Below, piece by piece: positions 11,634 to 22,399 of a stretch of DNA of 60,000 bases. The position numbers and the translations under genes were made by a program. Under the pieces are notes generated by a model that saw only the letters and a program-made list of their open reading frames with translations, was not told where the DNA came from and ran no database searches. The stretch is from contig OX485808.1 in assembly GCA_950295325.1 (NCBI GenBank), positions 26,930,527 through 26,990,526 on the forward strand, given 5' to 3'. This DNA is from Polytrichum commune. Its lineage: Eukaryota; Streptophyta; Polytrichopsida; Polytrichales; Polytrichaceae. Each line of letters starts with the position of its first letter. Position 1 is the stretch's first letter.

Positions 11634-13720
11634 TTTTCTGGGTAATTGGAAGGAAAGGCTTTGGATACATTTTTTTTTCGAAAGAGGGTAGAAGCTCCTT
11701 GCCCCATGGGCATGTCAATACACAAGGAGGTAGATAAGTATAAAATAAGTTAGTAGACCGACCTAGGGAGGTAAGTTACCCAACAAGCTCTTAAAGTTGT
11801 TGAAGTGCCTTAAGGCTAACAACTCGGTTACCTAATCATTGCTATTGCGAACCCAATTTTGCTTAAGATTTTGTTAGTTGAGCTCAAATTGCTTTCTAAC
11901 TAGCAAGTGCGGCTAGCCCCCATGTAATACAACTTTGGCTTTGATGTTTAGTGCAAGACCTTTGTCGTGTGAATAGGACTTTGTGCTTGAGATGGAGTGG
12001 GGATAGAGCAATCCATGCATGTGTATAAAACTCACATGCAGTGAATGGGGAGATCCGACATTTAATGTAAAATCAGCCGAGTGAAATCGATAAATTACCG
12101 GTTTAATTTCAGTATTTTAGGCCGTATAACCGAAGGAAAAATTAAGTGTATAGGGAATCAACCGCTTCTGTAAAGTTGATGACGGTCTTTCATCTGTTCC
12201 CATTCAAGAGTGGGAGGATATTAGCTACCCCACACCATCTCCCACTGGTTCTTAACTGGGTTGCCCGAGGGTATCTCCGGTTATAATTGGTTCTCCCACA
12301 CCTTACCTTGAATCCTCCATCTGTCTCTTTCTATCTTTAAGGGTTTACATGTACGGTGCCGCGGCGAGATTGCACCAAAGCTATCATCGACATCCCTTTG
12401 TTAAATGTTCTTTTAATGTTTTGCAGCATTTATTTGATGTTTAAGGGTGTTGATTTCATATTTTTTGAGCGCCTATTTGGTGTTTTTGGTTGTTGTTTTC
12501 ATGTATTATTGAGGGTGTTTCATGTTTTCAAACTTGAATAATTTTGATTTCTTTCAAAAAATGATTTGAAATGATCTTTTATCATACATATTAATCAAAG
12601 TTAAATTAGTGTGCAAATTGCCTTAAATTTAGTATGTGTACTAAGTTCTTATTTTATTTGTCAATTTTGTAACCGACTGTTTATAGAAACTTAGGGAAAA
12701 TGACCGGGAAGCCAAGAAGACGTTAGGTTTTTCACCGAGTTGAGTTAATAAGCTTAGGCATCCACCAGATGAGCATAGACAACCACCGAATGATATGTGG
12801 AAAGAGGGGTCAAAATCTGAGTCAACCCATAAACTCCCCGTTCACTACTCACATGTACCTCATCCCGATAGATTTCAAAATAGCTATTGCCTCTCATGTA
12901 TCAGCCAAGTTCTTCAGGAGTATAGTTTGCAACAATGAGCACTCGAAAAATTGATCACCATAGTATTTATTACACCTCATGCTCCACTTGAATCTATAGC
13001 AAATACATTATGACCTTCACACACAATGTGTTTGATCATATGAAGAAAGCATGTTATGCCCTTGATCTAAGGGTTACCCTTAACCACTAAGGGTCAAACA
13101 CAAGGTGAGGTTCATAAAAGTTTGGTATGGGGTTTTTGGCTTTATGTAGCCCAGGTTTTGGCACACGACTCTTTGACGATTTCATCCCGTGAAGATGACA
13201 AGCCCATAAAATCAATTGTGCATATTTGACCTTGAAGGGCCAAGAGGCCCGACATGGCCACTACCTGTTTATAATCAATTGGCACTATCTATAATGCCAT
13301 TTATTTGCAAAGAGTGCTAGATAAAACATGTACATATAGGTGGCAAAGGAAATGAGAAGTTCCTTAATTATATGGAGATGAAACACGTCAGAACCGAAAA
13401 CATAAGGAAGCCCTTCGAGGATCTCAGGTTACCCCAGATTAACTTCCCCCAAATCCTCCCCTTACTCCACAATTAACTCTATAGTTTCAAAAAAAAAATT
13501 CGAAACGCCAGAAGTGTAGTGTACTCGCAGAAAGTGCACAAAGGATCAACACAATGTCATCAGATGAGTACAGATGCAAGGTACTTGTCTTTCAGTGATC
13601 ACTATTTCCTTTCCTCAAGTTTCCAATCAAGAACAAATTGGTATGCACCAAAGCCTTGAATGCTAAAACGAGCTGTTTATTGGTGTCAAATTTCTGTTTG
13701 GCCCAATGAACAGGGAGAAC
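11634..13720. other. Intergenic DNA, no gene recognised
   Basis: Short frames only (12356-12541 and 12769-12954 plus), with no domain. The end of this stretch runs into the dispersed repeat at 13725 and then the 3' flank of NDC80. Confidence 0.45.
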
Positions 13721-13724
13721 AGAC

Positions 13725-13935
13725 TGCTAGTTACAGACGAACCAGTTGAGTTTGAGAAATAACTAGTTGAAGTTCAAGACTTCAGGAATAACTAATCATA
13801 ACAGAGGAATCCGTGGATTGTACCTCAAATTACTAAAGAAAAACTGAAACTTCACAACATGTGTAACTGGTTGGACTTGGAAACACTAGGATTTTGACCA
13901 ATTATGCCCCAAAAAACTCCGCAGACACTGGTTTG
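13725..13935 (+). repeat. Dispersed repeat family, copy A
   Basis: Starts TGCTAGTTACAGACGAACC and runs through GTTGAGTTTGAGAAATAAC, AAGTTCAAGACTTCAGGAA, TTGGACTTGGAAACACTAGG to ACACTGG. Related copies in the same orientation lie at 35810 (interrupted by a SINE), 54458 (short) and 56188. It has no coding capacity and the element class is unknown. This copy is an uninterrupted reference for the SINE insertion at 35921. Confidence 0.75.
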
Positions 13936-15020
13936 GTCAACTAAAAGCTACATTGATGTAGCTTAAGCTTATTGTGCAAAACTCTGAATACATAATCATC
14001 CAAATAATTGAGGGCACAAGAGCCTCACCTCACAAGGAAGTATGCAAATACAAAGCTTCCAGAGCTCATGAACAGTTAAAATTTGAACATTTTCTACAAT
14101 TCCGAGATCTTTCCAAAAGAGCAGTAGCTACAATCACAAATAATGTTTGCAAATGTTGCCTATTTGTGCTGTATCCAGATGCAGATAAGTTCACAAATAA
14201 CTACAAAACCAATGGAACACTGCATCTGTAATGTAGATCTGCAGTTACACCATTGTTCAACACTAAAGTAGGAATCTCACTTCAATAACATGTTACACTT
14301 TTGGGCATGGAGACTCAACTGCAGAACCTCAATTATACTATGAAAAGCGAATCCTTGCTCACTCATACCAGCCATGATTACTCCATTTCCATTCATCATT
14401 TGCTAAAAGAATGTCTTGGAATCTCATAAATTCATCACATGGGTTCTGCAGGACTCGGCAGAATCGCAGATTTCTAGAACTACAAAGCTTTGAGCAAGCT
14501 GATTGCTGCCACTGATTACACAACAGGGAAACACCTGAACTTTGTTGAAACATACTCAGTGTAGGACACAAACTTGTGTCATTGAATTGGCCAAGTGACC
14601 ATTAAAGAACATGAAAATGCCTATAGACTGCCTACTCGTCTTTAGATCTGGAGTGTCATTTAGCTCTCATACATTAATGGCAGGTATATAAAAGTGATGA
14701 GGTGTGATAAGCTTACAGGTTACAATTTGCAAGGATCTCTTGCACAATCTTTGTAGATGTACAAACATTCACAAAGTCTGAATGTGGATAGGTGCAGGTG
14801 AAGGGCAATAATCTGAGGAAAGATGTTGATGCCATTGTGAACGGCAGCTTTCCATCAGCACTTGGAAAACCCTGTATCTTGAAGCTCTCCCCTTGTGTGT
14901 GAGTGGTCATACAAGCCATTCCCTCATTTCATCACTTTTTTCTCATAGTCTGCATGTCCCACCAGCCTTTGCATGTTAAAGAATGTCATTTGTGTGAAAC
15001 ACCTTGAGTAGAGCACTTGT

Positions 15021-18000
15021 TCACACCTGCAGGCTAAGAAATGCAGTATGATGTGCTGACAAATCCCGTTTGACAGTTTCAACATCTTGAGTAGTCTTGA
15101 TCAGGAGGTTCTGCAGTAGTTCATTCACATGTTCCTTGGCACTAAGAATGACATCCACCACCTCAAGCCACTCCTTTTTCTTTAATGCCACTTCCTTAGC
15201 ACAGCTTGAGACTCCTGCCTCGTACTTGAGTTGCCATTGCTGCACAATAGACAAAAGTAAATAAATCCATCTCCAATATGTGTGTCTAGCTTATAAGCAT
15301 CTGCCATCAATGTTACTGTAACTGGTAGATCTACATACTAAAAAGAGAGGTGGAGATGCAGAATGACATGCTACTCATACGACATTCTCCTGCATTTGGA
15401 ACAAAACGTACCCATCTGTCTCAAAAAAATACTGCTGCTCAGAAAGTCTGATGTGAGCATTATTGGTATATAACATATTTCTTTTCACTGTCAAAGTGTG
15501 CATGTGAAATGGTTCAAAATGTAATGAAATGGTCCATTGGAAGCCAGCAATATATTGGAAATATAGATCCGCAGACACAGGTAGAGATACTCTGAAAATT
15601 TAATGGTGATCACAGCCCACCTTTATAAGTTCCTCAGCATCTGCATCAGATCTTTTTGAGGCAAGTTCTTTGGCAGCAACATTGGCCTCCAGCTCTTCCC
15701 GTTCAGCCACTATTGCAGCAAAAGTAGCATCTAGTTTTTCCTTTTGTCCTTTGTATAATGCCTCCAGCTGTATCACATAATTCAAGCACCACTTAAATTG
15801 GTAAGCTTCTGAATGTCTAAGGTGATCTCTCAAGTTGCTGGACCCTTCAAATGAACTCAGACTTGCGTGATATTTGACACGCAAGTAGGGGTACAATCAT
15901 TTGTCACTCTACCAAGGCAGTCTGCAACTCACAAGCCAATTTTTGGCGCCTGAAGGATGATGAAGAATTGAGTACAAGGCCCATTTGCAGCTTTGTATTG
16001 GAGAGAAACACTAGTCAATCTAAGTTATCAACAAAAGGCCCTGAAGATCAAAGTACTGAGATGCAAGTGCCAACCAGATAATCAAATACACTGACAAAAG
16101 CACTAATTATTATGTCAACTTTTTAAAGGCAAGGAGAAGTTTTCATACCTTTTTGATAGAAGCAATATTTCTGGAAATCAGGTCCAATTTCTCTTGACGA
16201 GCAGCTTCACCAGCATATACTTCTTGTTCACATGCAAGAGCACCATCCTTTTCTTGAGCAGTGTACCGTTTGCAGCTCTCCATGACCTCCAAAATGGTCT
16301 GCTTCAATCCATCAGTTACAGATTTTCCCAAAATCTCCTCTGGAACTGTTGCTTGTGGCTGCAGCTTAATTTGAAAAAGAGCTCCAGTCATATGCTGCCC
16401 TTCAGCCAAATTTGGTTTCAATCTGTTGCCAAGGGGTATATTGTAAGTGCATACCAAACATGTTCATGTGCGTGATAATCTCAATCAGAGACTGCAACCA
16501 AGCCATAAAATAGACCCATCAATTTTAGAGTTGTTCCTTTTGGGAGAAATTATTGGAGCTTGCACCCTTGAAGAATGAAGTCAAGAAATGCCATCTGGAG
16601 ATTGAGCACACAATGATGTGGGAGCTAAAAGAGTAAAACTCCAATAGTTGAGCTGTACATATCATCCTAGAAATACTGGGGCAAAAAACTATGCAATGAC
16701 CACCCCAGCATAAAACCGCAACTTCACAGACCAGAGATACAGACTTGTCAATATTTCTGACCACCATTAGTGTAGCTTGTGCATGGCAAGTAGGGTGACC
16801 GAAGATGACAAATTACCAAGAACCTTATGATTAAGACTACAGCCTCAAGAGTCCAAGCGTTTAGAATTACAGGTGCGCATTGGTAAGCTGGCAGTTTCAT
16901 TGTTTCTGACTCTAAGGTAGTCCAGAGTGCTTTTGAATGCTTCAAGGAAGAACAATCATCTGCCCTGGCCTCATCATGATCAAGCAAACGTGGCCACCAC
17001 CCCCTAAGGTAGACATGCCTAAATGCAACATAGCAATACTCTGGACACCTTTATGTGAGTGGTATGTGGTTAAGTGCGGATCTAAGAACGGACACCCAAA
17101 AAACATTTGTCTAAAAGAAATTGGAGTACATGCTCCAAATATGCTGACCATTTCAGGATCAATAATCAACACAGTTGGGGGGACCTATATGACCATTTAA
17201 CGAGCATGAGAATCTTCACTTTGGTAATGAATAAGATTTTCATATGAGCTCCAAATTTTTTGAGGCAAATAGTTACGGGCATGATATAGATTTGCTAAAT
17301 TATCTCGCACTAATTGCATGTGTTGCATATCCTACGAGAAGTGGGTGCAGAGAGTATCCGAATGATACACGTCTACATTACTAAATGTGCGGCCAAGAGA
17401 AGGAATAATCGAAAAAGTGCAAAAAGTATTAACTCATTACCGTTGACACCGCTCGTTATATTCAGCACATATAGTTTCGAGATCCTTGAACTTCTTAGAA
17501 GCTTGAATCTCGTGATCCCATGCAGCCTTCCGGAGTTGCTGTTCTTTGGCAGCCACAGGCTCAATGTTGACCTCCAGGATTTCCTTCTCTTTCTGCATAC
17601 GCTCAACTTCGGCAGCATTGATCTCCTGTGCAGCAATTCGTTTGCGTAGTTCCTCAATGTCAGCCAGGATGACGTCTTTCTCCGCCCGTTTGGCCACAAG
17701 GTCTTGTTTCCGCTCCTCCAATTTCTTCTCCGCAGCCTGCTTATGCCATTGCAGACTGCTATTAATTTGGTTAAACTTCTGTTTGTCACCTAGAAAGTCT
17801 GCCTTCTTAGCCTCCAGGCTTACTAAAGGCGATGGTTCCGTCGCCAGCTTTTGCAATTGTGCCTCCACCTCCCCAACTTTAAGCTTCGCTACTCTTTGAA
17901 TTAACTCCGCCTTGCTATCCTCAAATTGCTGACGGAACATGGAGTCCAGACGTTCGCACTCATCATCGTCCCCCGCCAGAAAGCACTGATAGGATTTGCT

Positions 18001-18555
18001 CAAATTCTCAAAAAATGGTTTAGCCCCCGTATCGTCGAAGACTTCAGCGCTCTCGGTGCTCTCTTGGTGCAGGAGCAGTTGAACCAGCCACGTGAGCGCA
18101 GCAAGTAAGCCTGGCCATGTATGCGGACTCCCGGCCGCGTACAGAGCACTCTTACTGATTTGGAAAGGGTAACCAATTCTCTTGAACACTACCGGTACAT
18201 CCTCCTCAATCTTCCCTAAGAATTTCATGTTCGGGTCCACTTTCTGAAACAGAAACTGCACAATGTTGAGTATATCTTTGCTGGTTGGGGACACTAGCAA
18301 CTTAGTGGAAATGGCCACATTATACCCGTGCGTCATCAGGTATCCCGTCAATGTGCGAATGCACTCTTGCTGAAACCCTCGGTCGTTGATTGGGCGCGGG
18401 TCTGACCGCGGCTGTGCGATCTTTCCGTGCATGCTTGCCCGCCGTTGCAATCCGCTTTTATTGATGCCGCCCCCGGCTGCCATTGGCGGCCCGACATTTG
18501 ACAACCTCGCTGACTTCCCTAACACTCTCCCTACTCCCGAAACTCTTCGGTTCAT
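15021..18555 (-). CDS. NDC80: NDC80 (HEC1) outer-kinetochore protein
   Basis: Ndc80 is the microtubule-binding subunit of the NDC80 complex (with NUF2, SPC24 and SPC25) at the outer kinetochore. Exon 1 (18555-17441) begins MNRRVSGVGRV and has a basic Arg/Ser-rich tail, then a calponin-homology-like head at about residues 55-165 containing the family signature FKRIGYPFQISKSALYAAG and HTWPGLLAALTWLVQLL. Long heptad-rich coiled coil follows. Splice-consistent exons are 16422-16149, 15767-15621 and 15239-15021 (stop TGA). CGA across the first junction gives ERCQRLKPN. A small exon is needed near 15990-15913: AAAG|CTG keeps frame, whereas the better-looking CAG|G acceptor at 15949 would shift it. 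The model is about 610 residues, a little over plant homologues. An in-frame extension to 18612 would need a TTG start and was not used. The 3' end is less certain because CAG|GTGTGA could also be a donor. Confidence 0.88.
17125..17262. repeat. Dispersed repeat in NDC80 intron 1
   Basis: GCTCCAAATATGCTGACCAT, then ATAATCAACACAGTTGGGGG and ATGACCATTTAACGAGCA match 21988-22122 (GCTCAAAATATATTAGCCAT, ATAGTCAACATAATTGGGGG, ATGACCACTTAAAGAGCA), which sits in an intron of the CACTA minus-strand gene. Both run in the same plus-strand orientation and diverge by roughly a fifth. Confidence 0.75.
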
Positions 18556-18590
18556 CGTGACCTCCTTGACTTCTCCTCGTACACACAACG

Positions 18591-19110
18591 TCGATGAATC
18601 GAACTTCGTCAACAGATCCTACTGCTTCGCCCTACCTTTTTGCGCACTCTTTCCTCTTTCTCACAGCAAGTAACTGCTTGAGCTTCTCAAGATCACCGTA
18701 GCGGAAACCGCACCTGTTTCTCTTCAGAACGATACTTATATTCCTTCGATGAATCGAACTTCGTCACCAGGTCCTACTGCTTAACGCTACCTTTTAGCGC
18801 ATTTCTTTCCTCCTTCGCACAGCAAGGAACTAACTCGAGCTTCTACGCACCTTCAGGTCCTTTGCAACATCAAGAACACCATAGCGGAAACCACACCTGT
18901 TTCTCTTCACAACGATTCTTATCTTTCTTCGATGGAAGGCACTTCGTCACCAGATCATACTGCTAAGCCCTACCTTTTTGCATACTCTCTCCATTTTCTG
19001 CCAGCAAGTAATTGCTACGGACCTTTCAGGTCCTTTGCAACATCAAGATCACCGTAGCGGGAATCACACCTGTTTCTCTTCAAAACGATTCTTGTCTTCC
19101 TTCGCTCCCT
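18591..19110. repeat. Imperfect tandem repeat upstream of NDC80 start
   Basis: About three copies begin TCGATGAATCGAACTTCGTC (18591), the same word at 18746, and TCGATGGAAGGCACTTCGTC (18929); a fragment follows at about 19102. Each contains AGATCCTACTGCT-like, CCTACCTTTTTGC-like, CACAGCAAG-like and CACCTGTTTCTCTTC blocks. Unit length varies (155-183 bp) because later copies hold an extra block with TTCAGGTCCTTTGCAACATC. The array lies 36 bp before the NDC80 ATG, so it should be in the 5' UTR or core promoter. Confidence 0.8.
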
Positions 19111-19886
19111 TGCACCCGAGTAATACTTTCCGCCACTAGCTGATGGCGAGCTCACCACAGCAACCATGTTCTCACCGAAGTCCGCCGCACTTGCCGCATT
19201 CAAATCAACTCCACAACCTGCTGAAACTCTCCAACACAAACTCCAAGCCTTCTCACTCTACCTTGACACCTCACACAGCAACTTGAACATACTTGCAGCT
19301 TCAGAACTTCACCTCGGTCCTCGAAGCACAGAAGAACCAAACATTCAAATAGGCATCAAGTCCAAAACCTAAATGGCGGTACCAAAATTTAATCCAAATT
19401 GTGCGAAAATCGGTTCATCCGGCTCCTTTCCTGGGTCGGAATCTAACGACGAGGTGGTGAATGCGAGGAGTGATGGAAAATCGAACCGAAGGCGTCCCGA
19501 TGACGAGCGAGGCTGCGACGAACCGAAGAAACTGGAAAACAGGGGATGGTAAAAGAGGAGTTGGAGCTGGGAGGATGCGGGCCGTCCGATCAGGTGAAGG
19601 GTCACACAACGAGCCGTAGGATTAGAGATGCACATGGCAGCATGGATCGCGGCGGGAAGAGAGATGGATTCAAAAATGGTCGGGTCTCTACTCTTTTCCA
19701 CCTCAGACATAGCGTTTTATTTATCCGTGTGGACTTAGACCATCTCCACCCATGGAGCCGTAAACGGGGCCGCTACTTACCATGAGCTTCGTTTCGCTAT
19801 TAAAGCGAGACAGCATCCTGCGACGTCCAACCTCCAAAGTCCATAATGCCCCCTTCCCACTTGACTTTAGCTAAGCCTAAAAGTTG
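19111..19886 (-). other. Probable NDC80 5' leader/promoter region
   Basis: GC content is higher here than in the neighbouring repeats. A 113-codon minus-strand frame (19369-19710) shows no domain and is probably upstream leader sequence. No TATA box or consensus E2F site was identified. The interval ends at the CACTA insertion. Confidence 0.4.
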
Positions 19887-19889
19887 GTT

Positions 19890-19913
19890 CACTACTACAA
19901 AACACGTCTTTTA
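19890..19913 (+). repeat. CACTA left terminal inverted repeat
   Basis: 24 bp beginning CACTACTACAAAACACG, a perfect inverse match to 33613-33636. GTT lies immediately outside. Confidence 0.93.
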
Positions 19914-21057
19914 CAACTGGGTTTTCCAACTCATACAAGTGAGAAAACCAGGACTTTACTGACGTGGAAAACGACCAGTCGCTCCGGACAAGCAGTAAAG
20001 GAATATCGGACAGGACGTTCCCAATGGATACGTTCCCAATGGCAATGAAGTTGGACTTGCGACGCGTGCCTTACTTCATAGAGTCATGTCCTATTTCACT
20101 ATGTTTTGGCAATATAAGTAAGATACGACACACGTCCATATAACTCAACGAAGTGATACAATATCACGGGCACTAGTCATGTAAGGTTTTGTTTACTTCA
20201 CTGAACAAAGTAATACAATGAAAAATGCGTATACATACATTCCAAATTACTAGTGAACGATAAGAACGTGGTTGAAACAAATATATAACCACGTGGCTAA
20301 GATTAATTGAATTAATTCTCACACATTACTTATTCCAGTAATCGCGGACAACCAAGTGGGTAGTCAATAACATTGCGTAGTTAGCTTCTTTGACTTTAGG
20401 TAGTAAATACATACAACAACTGCATATTTTCTTACTTCACGTCGTCATGTAAACATCACTGTCTAGAGTGATGTTTACCTCAACCAGTGGTTTATGATCT
20501 ACGTTGTTAGGTCATGTGGTTCACGAATGTTTTTTTTGTATATTACTAGCAGTGAAGTATACATGATATTGCCAAGTGTATGTGTAACTGTACGTAGTAA
20601 GTGTCTGTGACTACCAAGAGTGAATACATATTTAGATGGCATATATTTCTTACTTGAAGTCGTGATATCTATATTACTATGTAACGTAATGTAGACAACA
20701 AATTCTGGTATTTTTTTGTACGTTGTGAGGTTATGTGGTCTTCACATGTCTTTAGTGTATATTACTGGTACTGCAGTGAATATCGACTGCGCTAAGTGGC
20801 ATGATTAGGCTGCAACTGTGCGCGTTTACTGCAACTAGTAACATGTGGCTGACTCAACATAGTCATAAATTTATGGCATTAACAATATATTGATATTTAT
20901 CATACGAGGATCATCGCAAACATGATCATTTAGTTTAAAAATCTAATTATATTCATCTAATAATATCATGAATGTTTCACAAATTGTTTTTAACAATGGT
21001 AAACACTGAATTCCAAATGTCTGCAAATCAACCTAGGTCTACAAATCCACTCCACAT
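19914..21057. repeat. CACTA left subterminal region with short motif repeats
   Basis: Non-coding DNA with repeated short words such as CGTTCCCAATGG (twice near 20009-20042, with related CGTTCCATTGGG and GTTCCCAAACACGTTC near the right end). A segment at 20588-20698 recurs at 32203-32314. Subterminal repeats of this kind bind transposase in other CACTA elements; binding here is inference. Confidence 0.6.
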
Positions 21058-22395
21058 TCACGTAGCCGCACATAAATTTACACATTTGCTTGACCAAATA
21101 ATGTAATTGCCCTTCACTTTGCCAATAGTAGTCATTGGAGGGTCGTTTCCAGTGAGAGGTTCGAGCAAAGGATAGTCGTCTTCAAGTGACTCCGTGACGG
21201 CCAATGATACATAACCATTGCCAATCACCTTCCCATGCAGCATCCCACCTGCTACATTTTGAACTACACCCTTCCCAATGGTTTTCGCTTTCGAATCCGA
21301 AGAATCATAGCCACGCAGGTAAACCAAGTCCCCCGTAGTCTGCACAATTCCCACGTACATATGTTACTGTTCCAAATTTTGAGCACGAATCACACTATTT
21401 TGCTGGTGTTGATATTTGCAGATCAAAGAAATATTCAATCCAAAGTACTAAAGTTACATTGTCGTCATATCTACTTTGCTATGTCAGTTTTTCTTTACTA
21501 TGTCAAGTAATGTTTACTATGACATGTCCAGTAATGTTTACTATTTCATGTTTACTATGTCCTGTAATGTTTACTGTGTCCAGTAATGCATCATCAGTTT
21601 AATTAACCCTGCAGAAATATATGAAATGTGCTTCCAAATCAAACATATAAATCATAATGAAAGCATCAACCACCTTAAGCCGAATTAAGTAAACAAATTG
21701 CGTCTTAAATCCATAATGAAATAATTGAGAAACTTGAATTAATGTGCTTACTTGCACTTAGCTACCAGGCTTCATTAGTTTGACTGAATGCTCACCAAAT
21801 CCTGAATGGGTGATGTCTTCTTTGACGCCTTTGTGCCAAGGGGAGGTTTGTCACCCCGGCGCTTGTCCGCCATTTCCTTGTCTCCTTCTTTCTCCGTTTT
21901 CTTCGAGCCATTTTTTAATGGGCTACCCCTGGATTTTTCTGCAATGTGCAATCAAAACTACATATATTTAACAGATATTTTTCTATGTGCTCAAAATATA
22001 TTAGCCATTCTAGGCTCAATAGTCAACATAATTGGGGGAATTTACATGACCACTTAAAGAGCACAAGACCTTCACTTTGATATTGAATAACATAGTCATA
22101 TGAAGTCTGAAAATCTTGAGGTTTACATGGATTGGCTTTCATCTGACTTAGGGTAGTAAGCCTCATTGACTTATGGTAGTAAATAGAAACAGTTACAATG
22201 AGCATTATCTCACTATTATTTTCACTATTCTATGTTTAGGCTACCTTTCGGTAGCAAGGGACCGGCCTCTAGAGTAAGTTTCTGTGACTCGCTGAGCCGA
22301 GCACGCTTCGGCCTGGGTCCCGAAGCCGGCTTTCCACCGTCAGCCGATGTTGCTTGGACAACTGACGGTACGCCGCCACTGGAAACGTCCGGTGC
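21058..22395 (-). CDS. CACTA minus-strand accessory protein, 3' exons
   Basis: Three exons join with matching phases. Exon A is 22395-22245 (GTTGTAG acceptor, AAAG|GTAGCC donor, phase 1), exon B 21938-21796 (TGCAG acceptor, TTG|GTGAGC donor, phase 0) and exon C 21339-21058 (TGTGCAG acceptor, stop TGA). They encode a basic Lys/Arg-rich linker with a possible nuclear signal (PRPKRAR, then ADKRRGDK) and a C-terminal beta-rich domain (about 90 residues; VIGNGYVSLAVTES...KVKGNYIIWSSK). The latter resembles the small C-terminal domain (DUF8039 type) found in plant CACTA-encoded proteins; that family call is tentative. Upstream exons and the start were not found. Transcription would run towards the left end of the element, away from the transposase. 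Confidence 0.6.
21480..21600. repeat. Short tandem TAATGTTTACTRTG repeats
   Basis: TAATGTTTACT-type words recur four times between 21512 and 21570, spaced about 20-30 bp and separated by ATGTCCAGTAA-like sequence. Similar GTAATG/TTTACT words occur at 20.45 kb, 26.8-27.3 kb and through the 30.4-31.1 kb intron, so it seems a motif characteristic of this element. Confidence 0.6.
21988..22122. repeat. Dispersed repeat in intron of CACTA accessory gene
   Basis: Partner of the copy in NDC80 intron 1 (17125-17262), same plus-strand orientation, lying between exons A and B of the minus-strand accessory gene. Confidence 0.75.
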
Positions 22396-22399
22396 CTAC

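Noticed and set aside
17546-17899. 117-codon plus-strand frame antisense to NDC80
   Set aside because: Shadow of the NDC80 coiled-coil exon; Ser/Leu-rich as expected from antisense reading of Lys/Glu-rich codons.
17437-18612. Longer NDC80 N-terminus starting at 18612
   Set aside because: The codon at 18612 is TTG, and the extra 19 residues fall in the tandem-repeat leader. ATG at 18555 starts the family-like MNRR sequence.
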